A stretch of DNA of 64,000 nt, from NCBI RefSeq assembly GCF_022603395.1, contig NZ_JAIBKA010000005.1:62001-126000 (forward strand). The letters run 5' to 3'. Source of the stretch: Desulfoferrobacter suflitae (GTDB lineage: Bacteria; Desulfobacterota; Syntrophobacteria; Syntrophobacterales; Syntrophobacteraceae). The notes below the pieces were generated by a model. That model did no database searches, was not told the DNA's origin, and saw nothing but the letters and a program-made list of their open reading frames with translations. The translations under genes were made by a program, and so were the position numbers. Numbering within the stretch: the first letter of the stretch is position 1; the number at the start of each line of letters is the position of its first letter. This document shows positions 1-7,828 of the stretch, piece after piece.

Positions 1-328
1 TCAACCAGCCGAGAGCGGCCGCCGCTAAGATCATCCAGGACTGGGTCAGCAGCAGCAGGCGCCGCCGGTCCAGAACATCGGCCAACGCCCCCGCCGGCAG
101 AGCCAGGACAAATAACGGCAAGGTGGTCGCCGTCTGGACCAGCGAAACCATCAGAGGCGAAGGCGCAAGAGAAGTCATCAACCAGGCGGAGGCGGTGTTT
201 TGCATCCATGTGCCGATGTGGGATACCAGCGTGGCTATCCACAGGGCTCGATACACCGGGCGCCGCAGAGGACTCCAGGATGTCGGTCTTTTCAGCGGGA
301 CGGAATCGCCGGCGCCATTAGTTTGCAT
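1..328 (-). CDS. MFS transporter, N-terminal fragment (cut by window edge)
   Basis: Reading the minus strand from an ATG at 328 gives an open frame of 109 codons that runs off the left edge. The translation has a short polar N-terminus, then a stretch resembling the start of EntS-like major facilitator exporters: YRALWIATLVSHIGTWMQN, followed by AWLMTSLAPSPLMVSLVQ, a hydrophobic helix and the loop DVLDRRRLLL, which matches the D-R-x-x-R-R loop between helices 2 and 3 of MFS proteins. It starts 15 bases after the stop of the VOC gene, so the two are probably co-transcribed. The substrate cannot be told from this fragment; efflux of a small molecule is typical of the subfamily. Confidence 0.8.
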   Translation of the reverse strand, partial: MQTNGAGDSVPLKRPTSWSPLRRPVYRALWIATLVSHIGTWMQNTASAWLMTSLAPSPLMVSLVQTATTLPLFVLALPAGALADVLDRRRLLLLTQSWMILAAAALGWL

Positions 329-343
329 TGGCGTTCCCGGTCG

Positions 344-931
344 TCAGGATTGTTCTTTTCCATGAAACAGCTCGCTGCCGGCCCCCGGATATATTTTACG
401 CTCCTGCACGGGTGTGGGTCGGCCCACTTGCGGCCACTTCTGCATCTGCGGCTGCGGCCCTTCCTTGGTCACGGTCGAGGGAGAAGCATCTTTCATCACA
501 GGGTTCTTGCGGATATCCCGCCCTTCGACATGGCAGCTGAACTCGATGGGAATACCGTTGGGATCAAAGGCGTAAATGGAGTGAATGAAACCATGATCGA
601 TGACTTCCGACACCCAGAATTCCGCCGCCGTCAGCTTGTCCTTGATTTCCCACAGGTCCTCTTCCGTTTCCACGCCGAAGGAGACATGATCAAAAATGAA
701 AGGACCCTCAACCGGCCTGCCATGGTCCTTGTCCGGAACCGGCTGCACGCCCGGCCATTCAAAGAAGGCAATCAAATCATGTGGTGAAATTTCAAAAAAA
801 TAATGCCGGTATCCCGGCTTGCCCAACCCGGCAACCAGTCTCATGCCCAGCAAGTCCCTCCAGAAGCGAATGGTCTTATCCATGTCCCCCGTCGCCATGG
901 CCAGGTGATTGATACCATTAAATTTAATCAT
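344..931 (-). CDS. VOC (glyoxalase/dioxygenase-fold) family protein
   Basis: The protein begins MIKFNGINHLAMATGDMDKTIRFWRDLLGM, the typical first beta-alpha-beta module of the vicinal oxygen chelate fold, and contains the second-module signature YAFDPNGIPIEF near residue 140. The metal-ligand candidates are the His of NHLAM, the His of FDHVSF and the Glu of IEF. The family includes glyoxalases, extradiol dioxygenases and resistance proteins, so the reaction is not known. A GTG at 937 is in frame, but the AGGAGAG ribosome site fits the ATG at 931 better. The last 60 residues are a polar, Pro-rich tail outside the fold. It is followed closely by the MFS exporter gene. Confidence 0.8.
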   Translation of the reverse strand: MIKFNGINHLAMATGDMDKTIRFWRDLLGMRLVAGLGKPGYRHYFFEISPHDLIAFFEWPGVQPVPDKDHGRPVEGPFIFDHVSFGVETEEDLWEIKDKLTAAEFWVSEVIDHGFIHSIYAFDPNGIPIEFSCHVEGRDIRKNPVMKDASPSTVTKEGPQPQMQKWPQVGRPTPVQERKIYPGAGSELFHGKEQS

Positions 932-1025
932 TGCCACTCTCTCCTTTCCGGTGGTTTGTTGGTGACCCTGTCACAATGTAATCGTTCTCCGCAGAGATCT
1001 CGGAGCACGCAGAGACACAGGAATA

Positions 1026-1643
1026 TCAGCGACCTGATGAGCCAGCCTCAACTTCAAGATATTTTCTCCATTTCTCCACGGTTTTTGGTCCAATGCCCGG
1101 TATTTCCCGCAACTCACTCAGCCTCTGCCATGGCCGCGAAGCCCGGCGTGCTATGATGGCATCGGCAAATTCCGGTTGCATCAACGGGATGAGCATCAAT
1201 TCATCCTTGGCAGCCCGGTTGGGATCAATTTTTTGCCCGATGAGGAATCGCAGTCTGCCGCTTCCCGGCTCCACCCGCGCGTCAAATTCACCCTGAGCAT
1301 TGCGTCGGATCTGCACGAGGCTGCCCGTGATCAGCCGCCGGCGCAACAGAGCTGCCCCCATCTCGGTTGGTTTCCCGCCGCGCAGGCCTCCTGCCGCTTC
1401 CACTGCATGAAAAAGGGTGGCTGCATTGTCTGCCAGCACATAGACACCGGGACGCTTGACAGCACCCTGAACGGTGCAGATGACGGGAGCAGAAGAGGGT
1501 TCTGGGGAAAAATGCAGTTTCCGGTAGTAACGGCCAAGGAGGAGGCAAAAGATGAGGGCGGCCAGCAGGGATACGGCCGCCCATTGACCTGACAAGGAAT
1601 CGTTCTTCAGCTTCTTATCAGCATATTCCGTTCTTTTTTTCAT
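1026..1643 (-). CDS. ComEA-like helix-hairpin-helix DNA-binding protein
   Basis: A predicted inner-membrane anchored protein of 205 residues. After a basic N-terminus there is one hydrophobic helix (residues about 20-38), then an SLBB-like segment ([19 protein letters not shown]) and a C-terminal tandem helix-hairpin-helix region ending in [18 protein letters not shown]. This order is that of ComEA competence proteins, which bind incoming DNA in the periplasm. The frame stays open upstream to 1754, but the first plausible start is the ATG at 1643, so the gene overlaps the 3' end of cimA by 26 bases and is translationally linked to it. Other competence genes are not in the window, so a role in DNA uptake is inferred from family only. 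Confidence 0.75.
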   Translation of the reverse strand: MKKRTEYADKKLKNDSLSGQWAAVSLLAALIFCLLLGRYYRKLHFSPEPSSAPVICTVQGAVKRPGVYVLADNAATLFHAVEAAGGLRGGKPTEMGAALLRRRLITGSLVQIRRNAQGEFDARVEPGSGRLRFLIGQKIDPNRAAKDELMLIPLMQPEFADAIIARRASRPWQRLSELREIPGIGPKTVEKWRKYLEVEAGSSGR

Positions 1644-3204
1644 ACTTGTACATTTTATAATTGATACTGTCCACCAGCGCCTGCCAGCTGGCCTCCAGGA
1701 TGTCGTGAGAAACGCCAACGGTCCCCCAGTTATCGACCCCGTCCTGCGATTCAATCAGCACCCGCACTTTGGAGGCAGTGCCGTCCCGTCCCGGCAGCAC
1801 ACGGACTTTGTAATCGCTCAGTTCCATCTCCTTGAGCACCGGGTAAAACTTTTCCAATGCTTTGCGCAGCGCATTGTCGAGCGCATTCACCGGGCCTGTG
1901 CCGAGCGCTGCGGTATGTTCCACGTTGCCCCCGACTTTGACCATGATGGTGGCCTCGGAGACGGGCTCCTTGGTCTCGCTCAGCTTTTGGTCGATCACAC
2001 GGAACCCCACCAGTTCAAAATAGCGCTTGGATCGGCCCATGGCTTTATTGATGAGCAGCTCGAAGCTGGCTTCCGCCGCCTCGAACTGAAAGCCCTGGTT
2101 TTCCAGTTCCTTGAGCTCCTCCAAAACCTGCATCGCGACCGGATCGGATTTGGACAGTTCAAGCCCGAAATCTTCCGCCTTGCGTTTGATGGTTGCCCTC
2201 CCGGAAAGATCGGACACCAGGAAGCGCCTGCGGTTGCCGACCAGTTCAGGGTCAATGTGTTCATAGGTGAGAGGATTCTTTTCGACGGCGCTCACATGCA
2301 CGCCTCCCTTGTGGGCAAAAGCGCTTCTGCCGACGTAGGGTTGATAGCGGAATGGAGGCACATTGGCCAACTCCAGCACATAGCGACTGATAGGGCGAAG
2401 CTTGCGCAGATTTTCCTCCGAGAGAACCGGCACGCCCATTTTTATGCACAGGTTGGGGATAATGGAGCACAGGTTGGCGTTGCCGCACCGTTCCCCCACA
2501 CCGTTGATCGTTCCCTGCACTTGTACCGCCCCCATCTGCACGGCGGCCAAGCTGTTGGCCACTGCCAGGTCGGTGTCATTGTGCGCGTGAATGCCCAGGG
2601 GCATGCCGGGATAACGTTCTTTGACCACTTGAAAGACCTCGGCGATGGTGGCGGGCAGGTTGCCGCCGTTGGTGTCGCACAGAATCAGGCATTCCGCCCC
2701 ACCATCGATGGCTTTTCCCAGGGTAGCCAGCGCATATTCACGATCGTCCCTGAAGCCGTCGAAAAAGTGCTCGGCATCGTAGAAGAGAGTCTGTGCGTGA
2801 GGCCGCAGATATTGCAGACTGTCGCAAATCAGTTCAAGATTGCGCTCCAGAGTGGTATGCAGTGCGTCCCGAACATGCACGCCCCAGCTTTTACCAAAGA
2901 TGGTGATCACCGGAGTTTTGGCCGCTATGAGAGCGTTGAGATTGGCATCGGTGGCGGCGGTTCGGGCATGGTGATGAGTCGACCCGAAGGCGGCAATTCG
3001 AGCATTCTTAAGATGGTAGTTGAGTATTTCATCAAAGAATCCCACATCCTTGGGGTTCGAACCGGGCCAGCCCCCTTCAATGTAGTGGATGCCGAGATCA
3101 TCGAGCTTCAATGCGATGCGGATCTTGTCTTCCATGGACAAGCTGAAGTCTTCAGCCTGGGTACCGTCTCTCAACGTCGTGTCGTAAACCTTTACTTCTT
3201 GCAT
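1618..3204 (-). CDS. cimA: (R)-citramalate synthase
   Basis: Condenses pyruvate with acetyl-CoA to give (R)-citramalate, the first step of the threonine-independent route to isoleucine. The DTTLRDGTQ motif at the N-terminus is the signature of the DRE-TIM (HMGL-like) barrel of the isopropylmalate/citramalate synthase family. The protein contains [17 protein letters not shown] and [14 protein letters not shown], both conserved in CimA, and a C-terminal LeuA-type regulatory domain from about residue 400. At about 528 residues it has the length of CimA from deltaproteobacteria and archaea. A GTG at 3210 is in frame; the ATG at 3204 lies a few bases after AGAGGTGA and is preferred. It follows lysC by 60 bases, making an aspartate-family/isoleucine operon. 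Confidence 0.93.
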   Translation of the reverse strand: MQEVKVYDTTLRDGTQAEDFSLSMEDKIRIALKLDDLGIHYIEGGWPGSNPKDVGFFDEILNYHLKNARIAAFGSTHHHARTAATDANLNALIAAKTPVITIFGKSWGVHVRDALHTTLERNLELICDSLQYLRPHAQTLFYDAEHFFDGFRDDREYALATLGKAIDGGAECLILCDTNGGNLPATIAEVFQVVKERYPGMPLGIHAHNDTDLAVANSLAAVQMGAVQVQGTINGVGERCGNANLCSIIPNLCIKMGVPVLSEENLRKLRPISRYVLELANVPPFRYQPYVGRSAFAHKGGVHVSAVEKNPLTYEHIDPELVGNRRRFLVSDLSGRATIKRKAEDFGLELSKSDPVAMQVLEELKELENQGFQFEAAEASFELLINKAMGRSKRYFELVGFRVIDQKLSETKEPVSEATIMVKVGGNVEHTAALGTGPVNALDNALRKALEKFYPVLKEMELSDYKVRVLPGRDGTASKVRVLIESQDGVDNWGTVGVSHDILEASWQALVDSINYKMYKYEKKNGIC

Positions 3205-3264
3205 GCTCACCTCTGAATACGCCTCCGGTCCGGCGTCTGCTGCTCTTTTCGGCTCTCCAGCGCT

Positions 3265-4521
3265 CTAGCGAACCTCTTCTTTGATCTCCAAACGGCCGTG
3301 GTATTCCTTATCCAGCTCAAACGCATCGTGCAATACTCTTACCGCCAATTCGGTGTATTTCTCGTCCACCACAACAGAAATTTTTATTTCCGAGGTGCTG
3401 ATCATCTTGATGTTGATGTTCTCTCGTGCCAATGTCTCGAACATTTTGCTGGCCACTCCGCTGTGGCTCTTCATGCCGAGGCCGATCACCGAGACTTTGG
3501 CAATGTGGGGGTTGCTGTGCACTGCCCCGGCACCGATTTCACCGGCGACTTTTTCCGCCAGTTTGACCGTCTTTTCGTAATCAAGACGGGGAACAGTGAA
3601 GGAGATATTCGCCCTTCCCGGTATGGACCCGCTTCCCTGAATGATCATGTCCACATTGATGCCGGCCTGGGAAATGGGAGAAAACAATCTGGCCGCCATA
3701 CCTGGAGTGTCGGGCACATTGGTGACTGTGATGCGGGCTTCTTTTTTGCTGTAGGTGATTGCGGAAACCACCACTTTTTCCATCTCATCGTCCTCCTTGG
3801 TGACCAGGGTGCCGGGGGCGTCGGTAAACGAAGACAATACCAGCAGCGGTACATTGTATTTCATGCCGAATTCGACCGAGCGGATATGCAGCACTTTGGC
3901 TCCCATGCTCGCCATTTCCAGCATTTCCTCGTAGCTGATGCGTGTGAGCTTGCGCGCTTTCGAGTAGATATTGGGGTCTGTGGTGAATACTCCCTCGACA
4001 TCGGTATAGATTTCGCAAACGTCAGCTCCCAGCGCCGCCGCCAGAGCCACCGCAGTGGTGTCGGAACCACCCCGCCCCAGCGTAGTGATATTGCCGGCAT
4101 CATCATAGCCCTGGAAACCGGCCACAACCACAATTTTACTCTCGTGCAGCTTTTCCATGATGGGCAGTGTTTCAATCCAGCTGATGCGCGCCTGTCCATA
4201 ACGGCCGTCGGTAATGATTCCCGCCTGATAGCCGGTCATGGAGACGGCCTGAGAACCCATGTCCTTGACGGCCATGCTGAAAAGCGCAATGGTGATTTGT
4301 TCACCCGTAGCGAGCAGAACATCGGTTTCGCGCGGATCCGGATCAGGACTCATCTCATTGGCCAGCTGCAGAAGTCGGTCCGTATCACCGGCCCGCGCAG
4401 ACAAAACAACGACAACCTGGTCTCCCGATCGGGTGCGCTCCACGACTCTGCGGGCGACATTGCGAATTCTTTCGGTGTCAGCAACGGACGTGCCCCCGTA
4501 TTTTTGAACAACGAGTGCCAT
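3265..4521 (-). CDS. lysC: Aspartate kinase
   Basis: Phosphorylates L-aspartate, the entry step to lysine, threonine and methionine. The kinase domain (residues about 1-235) starts with VQKYGGTSVAD and has GRGGSDTTAVALAAAL and TDVEGVFTTDP, the substrate and nucleotide motifs of aspartokinase. Two ACT domains follow (about 265-335 and 345-410), the site of feedback inhibition by lysine and/or threonine. The 418-residue length matches the alpha subunit of alpha2-beta2 aspartokinases. Met247 has its own strong ribosome site (see 3781-3798), so a 172-residue beta subunit made of the ACT domains alone is predicted. The main start has GGAGAGG upstream. First gene of lysC-cimA-comEA. Confidence 0.97.
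   Translation of the reverse strand: MALVVQKYGGTSVADTERIRNVARRVVERTRSGDQVVVVLSARAGDTDRLLQLANEMSPDPDPRETDVLLATGEQITIALFSMAVKDMGSQAVSMTGYQAGIITDGRYGQARISWIETLPIMEKLHESKIVVVAGFQGYDDAGNITTLGRGGSDTTAVALAAALGADVCEIYTDVEGVFTTDPNIYSKARKLTRISYEEMLEMASMGAKVLHIRSVEFGMKYNVPLLVLSSFTDAPGTLVTKEDDEMEKVVVSAITYSKKEARITVTNVPDTPGMAARLFSPISQAGINVDMIIQGSGSIPGRANISFTVPRLDYEKTVKLAEKVAGEIGAGAVHSNPHIAKVSVIGLGMKSHSGVASKMFETLARENINIKMISTSEIKISVVVDEKYTELAVRVLHDAFELDKEYHGRLEIKEEVR
3781..3798 (-). promoter_or_regulatory. Internal ribosome binding site and in-frame start within lysC (beta subunit)
   Basis: On the minus strand AAGGAGG (3792-3798), a perfect Shine-Dalgarno sequence, lies eight bases before an in-frame ATG (3783-3781) that encodes Met247 of LysC. 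Translation from here would give the 172 C-terminal residues, MEKVVVSAITYSKKEARITV onwards, exactly the two ACT domains. The aspartokinases of Corynebacterium glutamicum and Bacillus (aspartokinase II) are known to make a regulatory beta subunit this way. That it is used here is inferred. Confidence 0.75.
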
Positions 4522-5038
4522 AGATTTAGCCTCTCCCCGGTTTGATCTACTGGTCCTGCTATCCCCCCTGGCGCCCTACCTGCCGGCATTCCTCAGGGCG
4601 GAAGCCCTGCCCGTCTGGTGCGGCCAAGAGCATCTCCGGTTTTCATTTGCCTTGCAGAAAAACGTAAACGAACTCTATAACACAATCCTGAAATGAAATG
4701 TACACTATTTTTGAGCATCGGCTAAACCGCTCTCATCTCACCCCATGGAGGCTGTCCCAATAAATGAGCACCCTCGACATGCGGATTGCAAATCTGGGTA
4801 CCGGTTTTGTCCGGCCGAGCACTGTCAAGACTTGCAACACTACTGGAGACGAGCAGGTTTTCGCTGGAATTTTATACCATTCGGGGGATGATGGCAGACT
4901 GCCGCTGGTGAAAAAATGATCCCCTCCCCTGCAGATTTTCTTGCTTTCAACCTCCACTGATTATAGAGTTTACGAAGTTGATTCATTCGTTGGTGCCTCT
5001 TTCTTGGATCAGGGTCTGGAAGTGAGAGAGGAAGTCAG
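4522..5038. other. Divergent intergenic region lysC / radical SAM gene
   Basis: About 517 bases between two divergent genes, so it must hold promoters for both, but I see no convincing -35/-10 pair. A perfect 6-bp hairpin (CAGGGC, loop GGAA, GCCCTG) lies at 4594-4609, in the lysC leader. I could not recognise a lysine riboswitch or a leader peptide. The open frame at 4733-4957 on the minus strand has no family features. Confidence 0.5.
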
Positions 5039-6592
5039 ATGAAAATTCTATTGATTTATCCCAAGGTTTCCGAAACGTTTTGGAGTTTTAAACACGCCCT
5101 GCGCGTTGTGGACCGCAAATCGGCCTTTCCCCCCCTCGGAGCTTTGACGGTTGCCGCGATGCTGCCGGCATCCTGGAACAAGCGTCTGGTGGATATGAAC
5201 GTGCGGGACTTGCAAGACGCAGATCTGCGCTGGGCCGATTATGTGTTCGTCAGCGCCATGATTGCGCAGGAACGGTCTGCCCGGATCGTTATCGAACGAT
5301 GCCGCCGGTTGGGCATTAAAATCGTTGGGGGAGGCCCCCTTTTTCATTCCTATCAAGATGACTTTCATGAAGTGGATCACGTGATCCTGGGTGAAGCGGA
5401 AGCGGTTCTATCCCAATTCGTGAGAGATCTGCAAAGTGGGACTCCCAGGGCGCGCTATCGATCAGGTGAGCATCCCCCTTTGGAGAACACTCCCATCCCG
5501 CTGTGGAGCCTGATCAACTTCAGCGATTATGTTACCATGAGTGTCCAGTATTCCCGAGGCTGTCCATTCAACTGCGAATTTTGCGACGTCATTATTATGA
5601 ACGGGCGGGTGCCCCGCACCAAGACCAATGAACAGATGCTGGCCGAACTCGACGCCTTGTATGAACTTGGCTGGCGCGGGTCGGTTTTCATTGTGGACGA
5701 TAACTTTATCGGCCACAGAAAGCGGGTCAAGGGGCTGCTGCGCGAGATCATCCGATGGCAGGGCAGGAGAAGACGACGGTTTACCTTTTTTACCGAAGCC
5801 TCCGTCGACCTGGCGGAAGATGAAGAGCTCATGCGTCTGATGGTGGCGGCCGGATTCAACAAGGTTTTTCTCGGGCTGGAGACACCGTCCGAGGAGGGAC
5901 TGAAAGAGTGCGGCAAGGCCCAGAATCTGCGGCGCAGTCTGTCGGATTCCGTAACGATTATTCAGAACAATGGGCTGGCGGTGATGGGTGGATTCATCAT
6001 CGGTTTTGACAGCGATCCGCCGGACATTTTTCAACGACAGGTCCAGTTCATCCAGAAAAACGGCATAGTTACCGCAATGATCGGTTTGCTCACGGCCATC
6101 CCCGGCACAAGGTTGTACCATCGCTTGGAGCGAGAGGGGCGTTTGCTTTTTCGACCTTCGGGTGATAACACGGATGTTAGCGGGAGTTTGAATTTTATTC
6201 CGAAAATGGAGCGGCGAAAAATCATTGACGGATATCGATGGGTAATGAACACCATTTATTCTCCGGAGATGTATTATAATCGGACTCTCGCATTTTTGCG
6301 CCAGTACAGACCCATGGCGACGACCAGTCTCAGTGGAGAAGACCTCTATGCCTTTTTTCGATCCATCTGGTTTCTGGGACTACGCGAGCCAAAATCGAGG
6401 GGATATTACTGGAAGCTGCTCAAGGAAGGTATTGCCAGATATCGTCGGTCCTTCGCGGACGCGATGACCATGGCGATCTACGGGTACCATTTTCGCAAAA
6501 TGTTCTGGACGCCCCACGTCTCGTTCAAATGGTCCGACTGGTGGAGTGAGGACGCAAACGTTGTGGGCCGATCGGGAGCCTGCCCAAAATGA
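5039..6592 (+). CDS. B12-binding-domain radical SAM protein (HpnP-like, DUF4070-type)
   Basis: The N-terminal 150 residues resemble a cobalamin-binding Rossmann domain (MKILLIYPKVSETFWSFKHA, then PPLGALTVAAMLP). The radical SAM motif CxxxCxxC is at C175, C179 and C182 (SRGCPFNCEFCD) and would hold the [4Fe-4S] cluster that cleaves S-adenosylmethionine. The region GGFIIGFDSDP and the C-terminal 140 residues fit the DUF4070 extension. The whole architecture, 517-residue length and N-terminal wording resemble HpnP, the hopanoid C-2 methylase, but many uncharacterised relatives share it and no hopanoid gene is in the window. A methyltransferase acting on an unactivated carbon is the likely chemistry; the substrate is unknown. 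AGAGGA precedes the ATG by seven bases. Confidence 0.8.
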   Translation: MKILLIYPKVSETFWSFKHALRVVDRKSAFPPLGALTVAAMLPASWNKRLVDMNVRDLQDADLRWADYVFVSAMIAQERSARIVIERCRRLGIKIVGGGPLFHSYQDDFHEVDHVILGEAEAVLSQFVRDLQSGTPRARYRSGEHPPLENTPIPLWSLINFSDYVTMSVQYSRGCPFNCEFCDVIIMNGRVPRTKTNEQMLAELDALYELGWRGSVFIVDDNFIGHRKRVKGLLREIIRWQGRRRRRFTFFTEASVDLAEDEELMRLMVAAGFNKVFLGLETPSEEGLKECGKAQNLRRSLSDSVTIIQNNGLAVMGGFIIGFDSDPPDIFQRQVQFIQKNGIVTAMIGLLTAIPGTRLYHRLEREGRLLFRPSGDNTDVSGSLNFIPKMERRKIIDGYRWVMNTIYSPEMYYNRTLAFLRQYRPMATTSLSGEDLYAFFRSIWFLGLREPKSRGYYWKLLKEGIARYRRSFADAMTMAIYGYHFRKMFWTPHVSFKWSDWWSEDANVVGRSGACPK

Positions 6593-6681
6593 CACAGGGT
6601 AGATTCCCCTTTTGTATCGCGGGTTGCTCGAACGATTATAGTTCTGACGCTGGATTCAACTAACAGAGTGAAGGAGTTGCC

Positions 6682-6999
6682 ATGGAGAGCACCAGGGAAG
6701 TTGTCGAAAGCAAGCTGTCACGCAAAAAAGTGGGGATTCGCCTCCTCTACACCATCATGTATCTCATTATCTTCGAGATACTAAAAACCGTCATCCAGAT
6801 CACCGCCGTGTTTCAGTTTATTTATCTTCTGATCACCCAGAAATACAGCTCGCCCCTCAGAAATTTTTCCAATAAAGTCGCTACCTACGCATACCAAACC
6901 ATTCGCTACGTCACACTCAACGACAATCATCGCCCCTTTCCATTTCATGAATTTCCGGAAGAGATGGAAAAACCGGCGGATCATGTCACCTTCGAGTGA
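6682..6999 (+). CDS. DUF4389 family small membrane protein
   Basis: A 105-residue protein with a basic N-terminus, a long hydrophobic region (residues about 20-52, LLYTIMYLIIFEILKTVIQI) and the conserved cytoplasmic tail YAYQTIRYVTLNDNHRPFPFHEFPEE, typical of DUF4389 proteins. Function is unknown for the family. AAGGAG lies five bases before the ATG. It follows the radical SAM gene by 90 bases on the same strand and may be co-transcribed. It ends at a strong hairpin shared with the convergent msrB gene. Confidence 0.8.
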   Translation: MESTREVVESKLSRKKVGIRLLYTIMYLIIFEILKTVIQITAVFQFIYLLITQKYSSPLRNFSNKVATYAYQTIRYVTLNDNHRPFPFHEFPEEMEKPADHVTFE

Positions 7000-7017
7000 T
7001 CCAAACTGTTGTAGAAC

Positions 7018-7045
7018 CGGGGCGACGGGTTTCCCCGACGCCCCG
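7018..7045. terminator. Hairpin between convergent genes
   Basis: A 12-base-pair stem with one internal mismatch and a four-base loop: arms 7018-7029 and 7034-7045, reading CGGGGCGACGGG on the plus strand. It lies between the stop codons of the DUF4389 gene and msrB, so it can act on either strand. No U-run follows on either side, so the efficiency is uncertain. Confidence 0.55.
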
Positions 7046-7074
7046 ATCAAGCCGGCACCCCCGCTCAGGTGTGA

Positions 7075-7632
7075 TCACTTGTCCTGAAAGAACCCCAGGT
7101 AGTCTCCATAGCCCTCTTTCTCCAGATCTTCTGTGGGTATGAACCTGAGGGCCGCGGAGTTGATGCAGTAACGCAAACCGGTCGGCGCCGGACCGTCCGG
7201 AAAGACGTGACCGAGATGGGAATCGCCGTGCTTGCTCCTGACCTCGGTGCGCACCATAAAAAAACTGCGGTCCTTTTTTTCCACGATATTGCCGGGCTCC
7301 AGCGGTTTCGTGAAGCTCGGCCAGCCTGTACCGGATTCATACTTGTCCCTCGAACTGAAGAGGGGTTCCCCGGAGACGATGTCAACGTAAATGCCTTCCC
7401 TTTTGTTGTTCCAGTACTCATTGTTGAACGGCGGCTCAGTCCCTTCTTTCCGGGTGACTTTATACTGCATTGGCGTCAGAGTTTTTCTCAATTCTTCATC
7501 GCTTGGCTTGTTATAGTGTTCGGCGTCCTGCATCGCGTCCCCCTTCGGTTTGTGGTGATTTTCGGCACATGCGCAGGGTCCCCACAGCGCCGACAATAAA
7601 GCCATCAAGACGATCAGCAAAATGGATTTCAT
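7075..7632 (-). CDS. msrB: Exported peptide-methionine (R)-S-oxide reductase
   Basis: Reduces methionine-R-sulfoxide in proteins. The MsrB fold is shown by [31 protein letters not shown] and the catalytic [11 protein letters not shown] (Cys156 from the ATG at 7632). The four zinc-binding cysteines of many MsrB proteins are absent. An N-terminal signal peptide ([19 protein letters not shown], then cleavage near CACA) predicts export to the periplasm. After cleavage the catalytic Cys is the only cysteine left, so recycling must use an external thiol or donor. The longer frame to 7659 would add nine residues before the signal peptide; the ATG at 7632 is preferred. Standalone gene, convergent with DUF4389. 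Confidence 0.92.
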   Translation of the reverse strand: MKSILLIVLMALLSALWGPCACAENHHKPKGDAMQDAEHYNKPSDEELRKTLTPMQYKVTRKEGTEPPFNNEYWNNKREGIYVDIVSGEPLFSSRDKYESGTGWPSFTKPLEPGNIVEKKDRSFFMVRTEVRSKHGDSHLGHVFPDGPAPTGLRYCINSAALRFIPTEDLEKEGYGDYLGFFQDK

Positions 7633-7828
7633 GATGTGTTTTCTCCCTCGTGCCGGCATGTTTTCTTGTCACGCATCTCGCACATTGCCACCAAACTGGG
7701 AAATCAAGAACGCCTCCCCGCGAATTCGATTCAACCCGCTGGCTTCACACACAATACTAATCATTCCATAAAATCTCTGCCAATACCCAGACCGGCAAGG
7801 TCGCGACTAACATTCGAAACCCATCCGT

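Noticed and set aside
1705-3216. 503-codon open frame on the plus strand opposite cimA
   Set aside because: It is the antisense shadow of cimA: the minus-strand product has full family motifs, while this one has none.
3298-4545. 415-codon open frame on the plus strand opposite lysC
   Set aside because: Antisense shadow of a clear aspartokinase; rich in His and Gly with no domain pattern.
4733-4957. Small gene on the minus strand between lysC and the radical SAM gene
   Set aside because: No ribosome site, no family features, Pro/Ser-rich; one end (TTGGGACAGCCTC) recalls some IS ends but no partner end was found.
4522-5038. Lysine riboswitch before lysC
   Set aside because: I could not find the conserved core; only one small hairpin is present.
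7572-7632. Lipoprotein signal in MsrB
   Set aside because: The residue before the first Cys is Pro and the Leu/Ala/Gly pattern of a lipobox is missing.
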